DNA of 27,236 nucleotides from Chara braunii (lineage: Eukaryota > Streptophyta > Charophyceae > Charales > Characeae), in the NCBI GenBank assembly GCA_003427395.1, contig BFEA01000530.1, positions 343,763 through 370,998 on the forward strand, written 5' to 3'. How positions within the stretch are numbered: the first letter of the stretch is position 1; each line of letters begins with the position of its first letter. The notes under the pieces were generated by a model, which made no database searches, was not told the DNA's origin, and saw nothing but the letters and a program-made list of their open reading frames with translations. Positions 16,030-23,959 of the stretch are shown one piece after another. A program made the position numbers and the translations under genes.

Positions 16030-16817
16030 GATGTATTTCGGCTTCCTTGATTGCACCTTCCAGGCTCTCAGAGATCAGGAAGTAATCAATCCTGGACAAT
16101 GAGGTCCAATTGACTTGGTTCTTTCTGATCCGGGAGAAAGTTTTTTTGTCCGGATGCAGCGCCCTGAACGGATCGACGAGTTCATATTCTGTCATCAGAT
16201 TCCGTATTCGGGTTCCCACTCTTGTGGGACCCAGTAATACTGGGGTCCAGAGTCATGTTCCAGTCCCCTGCGATGATGACCGGTTGCGGGTTGGGGATAA
16301 GAGGTTTGATGTTCTCAAAGAAAATCAGTCGTTCGGGTTCTGCGTGGGGTGCGTACAGGTTGAGGATTCTCAGCTCTTCGTTTTGCCATCTTATGTCTAA
16401 CCATGACCATCTACCCTCCTCACTGTTTCCCTCACTGTTCAAGATTTGCCCTTCAGTCAAAATCTTGGATGTCCTTGGTATGAGAATTCCAGTTCCTTTC
16501 TTACTCAGACCCTCTTTGTTGGACCATCGGGCGAAGGCGCACCCACCTACCGTCTTCTCCAGGGTTTTATGTATTCGGGTGTGGTTGTTAAGATTTGATA
16601 GGTGGGTCTCTGGAAGTAGTATCACATCGGGTTTGGGATGATCTTTTCCTATCAGACCGAGCCGAATGTCCCTGATTTTATCTTCCTCGGCTAAGACATT
16701 CCCTAGACCATTGACATTCCAGTAAAGTATTTGGAGGCCCTTGGCATGCCAGTTGGTCTTTGGTGGGTTGCCTTGTCCATATCTAGTGTTTGTGAGCCTC
16801 GGCATTGTCTGATTCAT
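16030..16817 (-). pseudogene. LINE APE-type endonuclease (LINE 1)
   Basis: This endonuclease nicks the target DNA to prime reverse transcription. The frame 16817-16182 starts MNQTMPRLTNTRYGQ and contains the expected order: LQILYWNVNGLGN (Asn motif), DVILLPETHLS (catalytic Glu), a GGCAFARW-type segment, RILNLYAPH, and VIIAGDWNM (D-x-N motif). After a frame change near 16180 the second frame gives VDPFRALHPDKKTFS, then SRIDYFLIS (the usual S-R-I-D-y box) and HPLADNSEL, where SDH is normally found; the catalytic His is thus not conserved. The first frame is uninterrupted for about 210 codons, which suggests moderate age. Confidence 0.88.
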
Positions 16818-16879
16818 CCTCCCCCTCTTTATTCTTTTTTCTTTTTTTCTTTTCCTTGGTTGTCTTCTTGACTTGGATG
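16818..16879. other. CT/T-rich stretch upstream of LINE 1
   Basis: A T-rich tract on the plus strand (A-rich before the LINE start on the minus strand). It could be the LINE 5' untranslated part or flanking DNA. Confidence 0.3.
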
Positions 16880-17638
16880 CTGCAGTGCGTGAGGCTCTTT
16901 AAATCTATGGTTTCGCATTTTGAAAATTATTACACAGAGTGCAGATGATGATTTAGCTGCAGCACAAGCCATTGGTTGATTGCCATGATGATTCAGGGGT
17001 ATATGTTCTCTCTGATGGGAGCCTTTACCATGCAGTTCCCTTGTTTTCCTGCTGACATTCATATTCCCATGTACAGTATGTTCTCTCTGATGGTCTTTTC
17101 TTTTCAATGCAAATACTCTGCTTTCGCAGCAACGAAATGAGCCTCGCTGCAAGGACCGATAGGTGTGTTCAGCTTCAATATAGAAGTGGACCTTCAGTGC
17201 TGTGGGAATATAATATATATAGTGGCATAATAGTGCACATTTTGGCAACAATTGCACAGATTCGCCGATGATGACTCGATTGAAGTTGATTCCCATAACT
17301 AGTTCACAGATGGACACAACTGCCACAACTCCTCATCAATGCAATCAATACCTTGGAGCTTTTGTCACTGAGTTCTTCCGCTGTTTTTCTGCTGACATCT
17401 ACATTCACATGTACGTCATGGTCTCTCCCATGCTGTTCTCTATGGAGAAATTATGCTTTGCATGCCGTTCTACCACTCGGATCTTTCCTCGCCCCATTCA
17501 TTGTATGGTTGCTGGTGTTCACTACTAGTTTGCAAGGCACTTCTATTGCTGGGTTGTACTTTGATCAGTCAGTGGTTTTTGTGTTCAACCAACTTGACAG
17601 CATGTTTGAAGCAAAAAAAAAAAAAAAAAAAAAAAAAA
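16880..17638 (+). repeat. diverged tandem dimer of about 330 bp ending in poly(A)
   Basis: Sequence from about 16880 to 17100 recurs from about 17200 to 17440. Landmarks are GCATTTTG and ATTaCACAGA...GATGATGA near 16916-16955 and 17237-17275, and TTTTyCTGCTGACAT...ACATGTAC at 17045-17072 and 17385-17414 (offset 321-340). Both copies can be read as similar peptides (ADIHIPMYSMFSLM, ADIYIHMYVMVSPM), but stops and divergence argue against a working gene. A run of 26 A follows at 17613-17638. This looks like a retroposed or SINE-like dimer. Confidence 0.6.
17613..17638 (+). repeat. poly(A) tract, 26 bases
   Basis: A pure A run directly downstream of the tandem dimer, compatible with a retroposition tail on the plus strand. 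Confidence 0.9.
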
Positions 17639-17732
17639 GAGTCTAACTCAAAGGTGCTTTTTTTCATCAGGCTTTTGCAAAAAAATTGGTACTGTGCTCA
17701 GCTGCCGAGGTGGACGGACGTAGCAGAAGGCT

Positions 17733-18887
17733 ATGGCTTCTTCCCTGTCGTCTGCTGCTGCTGCTGCTGGTGTTGCGCTGGAGCCCAGAGGTAGAGGTTT
17801 GAGCATAAAAGTCCTGGATGATATCTCGGGGGCGTTGCCTTCAATCGTGGCTGCGCAATGGCGTCGAACCGCAGCGGCAGTGGGTAGATCAGTCATGGCA
17901 TGCCACGGTCAGGCCAGTACTAGGCAAACAGGGAATGTCTTGCCTGAGGGTAGTAGCCAAACGGGACGTGCGGGCCATGCAACAACTGACATGTCTCGGT
18001 CGTGGCTGCCATGGGGAGTTACAGTTACAGCCTCCAAACTACAGAGGATTAGTTATCAGAGGTCCTCGGGATCCTCCTTCGCGATGGGATCAGCATGGAG
18101 GCCATCACTGATGTGGACTCGGCAGTACATGCACACAGAGCCATGGGCCTCTAAAAAACTCCAGATGGGGGGGGGGGGGGGCTTGTTGCCGACATGCCTC
18201 CCTTTCACTGCAGGAGGGGGGGCAGAAAGTTTAGTCCCCGGTAATCATAGGGCAGCGGCAGGGGCAAGTGAAACAACACAGTACGAGTGTCATCGTAGCT
18301 CGTTCTTCGCCAGCAGGAGCAGGAGCGGGTGGACAAACGTTCTTCAACAACATGTATTGGAGAAGGAGGTAACGAAGTCCAACTCCAGAGTGTCAATGGA
18401 CGTGCCAGATTTCCTGCCCTCTTCTTGGGCACAGACTCGTTCAAGCAACCTTCTAGAACCTCGCCTTGAGCTCACTGCCGGTGCTTCGATCGGGGCTCAG
18501 TTGGCTGCACTCAAGAATAATAATCGTCCTTATGTGGACCATGGGATAGAGGTATTGTACAGATTTGCTGGTTTTGATCCTTTTTCCAGGTCCACTTACT
18601 TCGGGCGTCGACTGGATCTGGGTCAGTTTGAGAGATTCCGCAGAATCGTTCACCATTCTACTTATCGTGTGCTTCTGAATCACTTGGAGTCGCGAGTGCT
18701 CAGCTCGCTTTTGATTGAAGAGCATTGCTTTACTCAGCGGGTCTGGGTTTGTGGATCGCGGCCCAATGAGGAGGACACTTTCACATTCACACTCAACCAA
18801 GAGGTTGGCGGGAAAAGAGATGGGTACTGGGTGACCGTTAGCTTGATATCTGACACCAAAGGCCCTCCCTCTACAATTCCTTACTGA
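17733..18887 (+). CDS. conserved plant-type protein, NTF2-like/DUF4864-like C-terminus; possibly plastid-targeted
   Basis: An uninterrupted 384-codon frame. The N-terminus (MASSLSSAAAAAG, then R-rich and poor in acidic residues) resembles a chloroplast transit peptide. Residues about 60-235 are low complexity. A poly-Gly stretch at residues 146-150 comes from a run of 15 G (18167-18181), where a wrong run length would shift the frame. Residues about 250-375 look like a folded domain: ASIGAQLAALKNNN, GIEVLYRFAGFDPF, STYFGRRLDLGQFERFRRI, YRVLL, FTQRVWVCGSRP, and GGKRDGYWVTVSL. This pattern recalls conserved, unnamed plant proteins and the NTF2-like DUF4864 group; the family name is from memory and uncertain. 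The first ATG with MASS context was chosen. No intron is needed, so it may be a single-exon gene or a retrocopy. It ends at TGA 18885-18887. Confidence 0.65.
   Translation: MASSLSSAAAAAGVALEPRGRGLSIKVLDDISGALPSIVAAQWRRTAAAVGRSVMACHGQASTRQTGNVLPEGSSQTGRAGHATTDMSRSWLPWGVTVTASKLQRISYQRSSGSSFAMGSAWRPSLMWTRQYMHTEPWASKKLQMGGGGGLLPTCLPFTAGGGAESLVPGNHRAAAGASETTQYECHRSSFFASRSRSGWTNVLQQHVLEKEVTKSNSRVSMDVPDFLPSSWAQTRSSNLLEPRLELTAGASIGAQLAALKNNNRPYVDHGIEVLYRFAGFDPFSRSTYFGRRLDLGQFERFRRIVHHSTYRVLLNHLESRVLSSLLIEEHCFTQRVWVCGSRPNEEDTFTFTLNQEVGGKRDGYWVTVSLISDTKGPPSTIPY
18167..18181 (+). repeat. poly-G run inside the host-gene frame
   Basis: Fifteen G in a row. The frames on both sides depend on the exact length, which sequencing often misjudges, so the N-terminal half of the predicted protein should be trusted less than the C-terminal half. 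Confidence 0.95.
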
Positions 18888-19181
18888 TCATGGATTCCCT
18901 ACTTGCTTCCCTCACCTACTCTTACTGCACCATGGACTGACTCCTAAAGAAAGGGGGGAAAGCAAAACTATTTCAATTGTTGAATTCAGAATTCTTCAAT
19001 TCTATTCATTTCAGCAAACGGCGAAAGAAAGGAAGGAACAGGGAGGAGGAAAGTAAGGCTTGAGATCAGTCAAGCCATGACAGATTTCCCACCACAGTTG
19101 GAAGTTGGATGATTCACCTGAGAGGTGGGAACAATTCAGTAGGCGGCAGTGTATGTGGAAAATGTGTGAGTGTGTGTGTTG

Positions 19182-19182
<1 letters not shown>

Positions 19183-19229
<47 letters not shown>
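19183..19229 (+). repeat. poly-G run, 47 bases
   Basis: A pure G run after a short GT-rich stretch, followed by GGA/GAGG-rich sequence. It can form G-quadruplexes in principle. The true length is uncertain. Confidence 0.9.
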
Positions 19230-19230
<1 letters not shown>

Positions 19231-19732
19231 GGAGGAGGGGAGCGGGAGGAGAGGGGAGAGGGAAGGGGAGATAGAGTGCGCCTTCGTCTTGTGCTGTGTG
19301 TTATTGCCAATCGTTAAGATTCATTTCTTTTCAGAGGTCTTGTTGTTTGCACTTGTGTCACTGTGTGATTGATTGACCTATTTAATATTTATTCTTGTCG
19401 TTCGTCGATGGTAGTAATAGCGGCAGCAGCGGGAGGAGGCGAGCCAGAGCCAGAGCCAGTTGTCTGCCGTCTGTACTCTGTACTTAGTCACCATGGAGTT
19501 GCATGTTGTTGTCGTCAGACTCCAGTTCGTGTATAGTGCACTCACACCCAGGAATATCAATTTCAATTTCGACTGAGTAGCAAGAGTAGTTAATAGGATG
19601 ACAGGGCCATGCAATGCCGATCAACTGACTGGACGCTAGGCTAGGTAGGATACTAGGATGACGTCAGCCACGTTGAGGGAGGTTGCATCTCAGTGGGGGT
19701 ATTGTATACACTTCATGCCATGGTTCGTGAAG

Positions 19733-19780
19733 ATTTATTTATTTATTTATTTATTTTTATTTATTTTTATTTATTTTTTT
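19733..19780 (+). repeat. (TTTA)n microsatellite
   Basis: Tandem TTTA units with two TTTTTA variants, ending in a T run. Confidence 0.9.
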
Positions 19781-20366
19781 AATTTCAGGTGCTGTACACT
19801 ATGGCATGCAAATGATCCATTTTGCCTTCTCGCTGATTGTTTTATAATCGGTTTCGAACTTTTGAAATTGCAAGAGGGAGAAGCCAACTTGCATGCATGA
19901 TCCAAGATGTCCTTGGTAAAACAGATCTTCTCAGAAGAGGACACAGCTGGTGTGCCGTAAGCTGCTCGAAGTGACAAGTAGTACCGAGAAGAGCAGGGCA
20001 CGGCTTCCGCCCGTCTATCCGTGTTCTCCAAGGAGCAAGGGGTGGAGTGCCCTGTTGAGGGGGGCATGGAGCAGAACGCCAGCTACAAGACGGAAAGCCT
20101 CTGAAAGGGTGGGTGGTGAAACTGAATGAAACGAGCGATGAAAGGCAGACTCAGACTGCAGAGAGATGGGGAAAGAAGAAGAGGCATTGCAAAAGAGATG
20201 GAATCGAACACTGGTCGAAGGATGATGGGAGGAGGTGGCGATGACATGTAATGAGCGAAGCAGCAGGCTTGTGATTCAGAACGCAGTTGCAGAAGGGAAG
20301 GCCCCTTTGGAAAAAGGAATATTGTTCGTCGTTGGGTGGAAGACGTTGGGGCAAAGGAGGCAACAT

Positions 20367-20407
20367 GGAGGACGGCATTTTTTTTTTTTTTTTTTTGGAG
20401 GACGGCA
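20367..20407 (-). mobile_element. bare poly(T) insertion with 11-bp target duplication
   Basis: GGAGGACGGCA occurs at 20367-20377 and again at 20397-20407, with only 19 T between (20378-20396). This is what an extreme 5'-truncated LINE-driven insertion on the minus strand would leave: a poly(A) tail and a target-site duplication. Confidence 0.6.
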
Positions 20408-20484
20408 AATTGGACTACAAGCGCTTACGAGGTGGTGAAGCCGCGCGAGATGGAACAGAAAGCTTGTCAGAGGGTGACCACCGA

Positions 20485-20512
20485 AGCTAACCGTAGTCCA
20501 AGGATGGGTGAC
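20485..20512 (+). pseudogene. 5S rRNA-like fragment
   Basis: GTAGTCCAAGGATGGGTGAC (20493-20512) matches the plant 5S rRNA segment around the internal promoter C box at about 18 of 20 positions, from memory of the 5S consensus. The AAGC upstream fits less well and the rest of 5S is not recognisable. It could be a remnant of a 5S-derived retroposon, or chance. Confidence 0.3.
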
Positions 20513-20559
20513 TAAGGAGGAAGGCCCCTTTGGAAAAAAAAAAAGGGATGATGGTCCTG

Positions 20560-20562
<3 letters not shown>

Positions 20563-20594
<32 letters not shown>
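20563..20594 (+). repeat. poly(A) tract, 32 bases
   Basis: A pure A run. It could be a retroposition tail; no target duplication was found around it. Confidence 0.9.
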
Positions 20595-20597
<3 letters not shown>

Positions 20598-21148
20598 GGA
20601 CTATCTTCCTACGCCATGAAGAGTCGAAGACACATTTTGCGGAAGACACATCTAGGTTGAGGGAATGCACACTTGTTGTCTTTCTGCTGTAAGGGGAACG
20701 CGGTGTCTCTCTATAAGGAGCCTGGCTGACTGCGTACCTTGATGAATCTGGCCCTGTTTCGGGGAATTCATTCGTCCTGACACTTGCATCACTGGTAAGT
20801 CATAGGAGATGGTGTGGCTGTCTTGTGAATGGTTGACCTGCAGCGTGCTGCTTTATTTCTATGTGATATTGGACCCAAGTTGTTCGAAGAAACATGTTTT
20901 TTTTTTTTTTAACTTTTTGCCAAGTTTTGGCTATCTTAGGATCATGTAAAAGAACAAACAGCCAAAAAAAAAAAAAAAAACAGCTAATCACATCATCAAA
21001 GATTCATCAGTACATTAATGCCGGCCCCAATCCCACTTCCTTACTTGGACAACTTCAAGGTTCAAAGAAGATTTTCATTGAAAACAAAAAACAAAAAAAA
21101 AACACCATGTCCCTCACTCAGTGCATTTCTGAGAGCTTTTTGGCTGCA
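20595..21148. other. no recognisable gene
   Basis: Ordinary sequence with a T14 run (20897-20910) and an A17 run (about 20964-20980) that could pair as a small inverted repeat. Frames crossing them are artefacts. Confidence 0.55.
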
Positions 21149-21315
21149 GAAAAAAAAAAGGGAGGGAGGGATATCGGTGTGTGTGCTTGGGTGTTGGGGG
21201 CAAAGAGAAGACGTCGAGTGGACAACGGCATGCCATTGTATTTCTGGAAGACATTTGGCCGCTGAAAAGGGGGGGACGGGTAGCGGTGTGTGTGCTTGGT
21301 TGTTGGAGGCATATT
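21149..21315 (+). repeat. local duplication, period about 109 bp
   Basis: A block reading GGCtGCaGAAAAgGG...CGGTGTGTGTGCTTGG...GTTGG-GGCA is found at about 21149-21205 and 21257-21312. The CGGTGTGTGTGCTTGG landmark lies at 21175 and 21284. Confidence 0.85.
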
Positions 21316-21542
21316 GTATGTTCGGCTCTGCTAGCATAAGAATTCTGCAAATCACCACTTGATTGGTTGCCGTATGATTTAGGTCATGTAGCTGCTCGTC
21401 CGAACCGCAATGGAGTCGACAGCAGCGTCTTCTCTTCTGTTGTCACCATTCGCAGATATTTGGGGAAGCTAAATTTCACAAAGTGCGCTCTTTGTTTTCT
21501 TTTCTGGAGAACATACGCCTGCCCCTTCTATTCTTTGGGGTT

Positions 21543-21562
21543 GGGGGGGGGGGGGGGGGGGG
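21543..21562 (+). repeat. poly-G run, 20 bases
   Basis: A pure G run. No associated feature. Confidence 0.9.
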
Positions 21563-21639
21563 AGCAGCAGTCTGGTTGCTTACCACCGGCAAGTGAAGTT
21601 CAGGAGGTTCCAATGCAAGAAGACTTATAAGAGTAGAGA

Positions 21640-22308
21640 CAGGTCTGATATCCCTGCTTCCCGAGGCACTCTACGGAGGGGGCTGCGGGGGGTGTGCTAT
21701 GCGGGAGCCATCCGCTGATCCTGCCCCGGGGGACACGTAATGATCGCGAAACATACCTCCTATGTACCCACCCAGACACACATTATGTGTGTCGGGGGCT
21801 GGCGCCCAGGTCCCACGCATGCACCTCCAATCACCAGGCCTCGCAACAGTTCCCCAACTCCCTGAAGCTTATATGTATAACTATTATCCTATCCCTTAAG
21901 CAGCATTGGCCGTGGGGGAAAGTCCATGATGTGCCGCGCGCTGGAGTTGGGTCTAACACCTTTATGACTGTTCCCAATCTCATAATACAGTTCTAACATC
22001 CCTTAGCTACCAATCCACTCAAGGTTCCGGTACTCACTGATCCAACCTATCATACAACTTTACATGTAACCCCTCCTAATCCCTATTTATACCCAACTAT
22101 CCAACAATCAATTCATTCAAGAGCCCTGGTGTGTAGCACTGTGTACTAATATACTTTTTATGAACCTTTCGCTTCCCCTTACAACCACATCTCCCAGCAT
22201 TTTTTGGTTATTTATTCACACCTCAATTCCTATCCCACCCCTTCTAAGTTCTAACATTACCTCGTGCCATGCTATAATCTTGAAACTGCGGGTAAGACTC
22301 CGTACCGT
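21640..22308. other. no recognisable gene
   Basis: C-rich, A/T-poor sequence with many CCAAC/CCTAAT-like words on the plus strand. No frame has family character. It lies directly left of the LINE 2 insertion and could be the 3' part of LINE 3, which would have been split by LINE 2, or ordinary flank. Confidence 0.45.
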
Positions 22309-22320
22309 AAGAGCCTCGTG

Positions 22321-22321
<1 letters not shown>
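22309..22321 (+). repeat. left 13-bp target-site duplication of LINE 2
   Basis: AAGAGCCTCGTGC is repeated exactly at 23760-23772. It directly precedes the T run that is the minus-strand poly(A) tail. Confidence 0.92.
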
Positions 22322-22364
<43 letters not shown>

Positions 22365-22368
<4 letters not shown>

Positions 22369-22960
22369 CACCAGTGTTAGTGCTGCTGATAAGAGCAGAC
22401 ACCAGTAACACCTGGGGAGAGGCTCCATCTATTGGTGGGGAGCATCACCTGCTGGAAAATGGGGCCAGCGTCCCTTTTACAGAAATAAGAGTAAAAGAAG
22501 AATGTCTGAAAAAAATGAGGAAAAAGATGAGGACTGAGACTGTGGGGCCTGCCAGCATTGATTGCCCTTCACCCCAGGGGATTGACTGAGCAGGCCTGTG
22601 TGAAGGAACCCTTTTTTCCATGGGGTAGTGTGTTGGAAACCAGCTCTAAAGGCCCAGATTATTCTACATGCCCAAACCTCAACCCTGACTGGAGGGCACT
22701 AGTCGGCCCTGTCTGTCCTGCTATCCAAGCCTCACTACCTCATTATCCTTTTAAGAAAAAAGCAGATATCTAAAGACCATGGTCGGGGCCTGACAGCATT
22801 CCGTTGGAGTGCTACCCTTGCCGTCTGTATCTCTTCACCCTCAGAGAAGGGCGCCAGATAGACTTGTGAGAGCTGATACTGTTCACTAGCTACTCCCACC
22901 AAACCTGCTGTCATAGGTAGTGTGGACTAGCGGGATTCCCGGCGTTGAACCTTCAGAAGG
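22365..22960 (-). repeat. LINE 2 3' UTR, with family block copy b
   Basis: This non-coding part lies between the ORF2 end and the poly(A). The blocks GGCTCCATCTATTGGTGGGG (22421-22440) and GCCAGCATTGATTGCCC...GGGATTGACTG (22551-22588) recur at the other two LINE 3' ends. Confidence 0.8.
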
Positions 22961-23759
22961 GAAAGAAAGGATGGCGGAGTCCTCCCCAGGGGGCACCAGG
23001 GAGGAGGCCCGCGTATAGGCACAGATCTAGGAAGGAACAGAACGGATCGGGTCATCAGATTTTCACAATCAGGACAGGGCTTCTACTAGGGACAAGGCAT
23101 GGTGTGGGAAGCGATCTGGGAAATCCGAGGAAGGGCGTAATGGGAACGAGGGTTCTATGTTTGTCCAGTCCTTAAAGACTAAACGGTAGTCTCTCATTTC
23201 TTCCAGGTCCCGCAGACCTCTGTCACCACTCCATTCTACTTTTGTGATCCATCCTTCTCTGTCTCCCCCTACCCAGTCTGTGCAGAATGCTGTAATTCGT
23301 CTCCAATCGTTCTGAAAAGGTTCAATTGTGCTTTTGTGTCCAACCATTTGCGTGTAAGTTCAAGGTGTATCTGTTGCTGGATCTGTTCAGTGATCTCTGG
23401 CCCCTCCACCCGTACCTTCTCCATAGCCAGGGTACATCGCTGCCACCATAGTGCCCATATTACCGCTCTCCTTCCCAGTCTGTACATGTTCTCTACGAAG
23501 GTCGTGGCTGTTCTTGCTAACGGCCAGTGTCCTGTCAGAATGGCTTGCCAAATCCAGGGCCAGGGAATGTCCGGTTCCATTTTTCGCCATATACGGTCCC
23601 ACCATCGCCATGTGAATTGAGCGATCGGGCGTTGCATGAAACCATGCTCAATGGTTTCCGCCTTCTTGTGGAAGGGGAAGAGACTTTGACACCGTTGGCA
23701 CCATGGGAGCAACAAGCCTCTTTGTTCAAGGTTTGTGCGATCAATTAACCAGTTGTTGC
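22961..23759 (-). pseudogene. LINE ORF2 C-terminal tail (LINE 2)
   Basis: On the minus strand the frame entering at 23759 reads NNWLIDRTNLEQRGLL, then LPWCQRCQS and ETIEHGFMQRP (the Cys/His order of the zf-RVT-like tail; a Cys at the usual C-P position is replaced). WRWWDRIW follows, then the helix RRAVIWALWWQRCTLAME near 23470-23420 and ITEQIQQQIHLEL. The frame is open to 23269, and a second frame (23347-23069) continues with similar character. RT and endonuclease are absent because of the 5' truncation. The tail is thought to bind element RNA in related LINEs. Confidence 0.8.
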
Positions 23760-23772
23760 AAGAGCCTCGTGC
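23760..23772 (+). repeat. right 13-bp target-site duplication of LINE 2
   Basis: AAGAGCCTCGTGC, identical to 22309-22321. Confidence 0.92.
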
Positions 23773-23950
23773 TATTAGCCTCACCTACATAAAATACACT
23801 ACAAGCTAGAAACTGTGACCGTGACTGTAGTCTATCAGAGTGTTGGTCCCTGCCCTTGCTCCTTGCCCACTACTTATCCAAATCCGGGCCGTACTTTTGT
23901 AGTAGAGTCCCCAACACAATACACAGGGTTTCTTTTCAAAAAAAAAAAAA
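23773..23950. other. short stretch between LINE 2 and LINE 3
   Basis: No gene is seen. An A run of 17 lies at about 23939-23955. Seen from the minus strand this may be part of the 3' region of LINE 3, into which LINE 2 would then have inserted. Confidence 0.4.
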
Positions 23951-23959
23951 AAAACTCCC

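Larger units (their letters stand above)
15195..16817 (-). mobile_element. L1-like LINE, internally deleted (LINE 1)
   Basis: The minus strand holds an APE-type endonuclease (about 16780-16050), then directly the C-terminal zinc-finger tail (about 16020-15730), then a 3' untranslated part sharing blocks with two other LINE ends in the window. It ends in an A-rich tail (TTTAAAAAATAATAA on the minus strand, 15195-15213). The tail abuts the cut hammerhead repeat at 15194, so the LINE appears to have landed in that element. No matching other half of the ribozyme is found to the right of 16817, so the 5' flank is rearranged or the 5' junction lies elsewhere. Confidence 0.75.
18888..20150. other. 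no recognisable gene; homopolymer-rich
   Basis: The stretch downstream of the host gene presumably includes its 3' UTR. It holds a 47-base G run and a TTTA repeat (listed separately). Open frames here are poly-Gly/Pro or shadows and have no family character. Confidence 0.6.
20296..20540 (+). repeat. direct repeat GGAAGGCCCCTTTGGAAAAA, 223 bp apart
   Basis: The same block of about 20 bases starts at 20296 and at 20519. The second copy leads into a longer A run. It may flank an insertion of about 203 bp or be a local duplication. Confidence 0.85.
22322..23759 (-). mobile_element. 5'-truncated LINE (LINE 2), 1438 bp
   Basis: The element is bounded by an exact 13-bp duplication (AAGAGCCTCGTGC). 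It ends in a 43-base poly(A) tail on the minus strand (T run 22322-22364). It carries only the C-terminal tail of the LINE ORF2 and a 3' UTR of about 600 bp. The 5' break lies inside the coding region, as is usual for incomplete target-primed reverse transcription. The perfect duplication and the long tail suggest a fairly young insertion. Confidence 0.93.

Noticed and set aside
16829-17326. Minus-strand 165-codon frame
   Set aside because: It lies across the tandem dimer, with no domain and a low-complexity Lys-rich end; a chance frame in the repeat is more likely.
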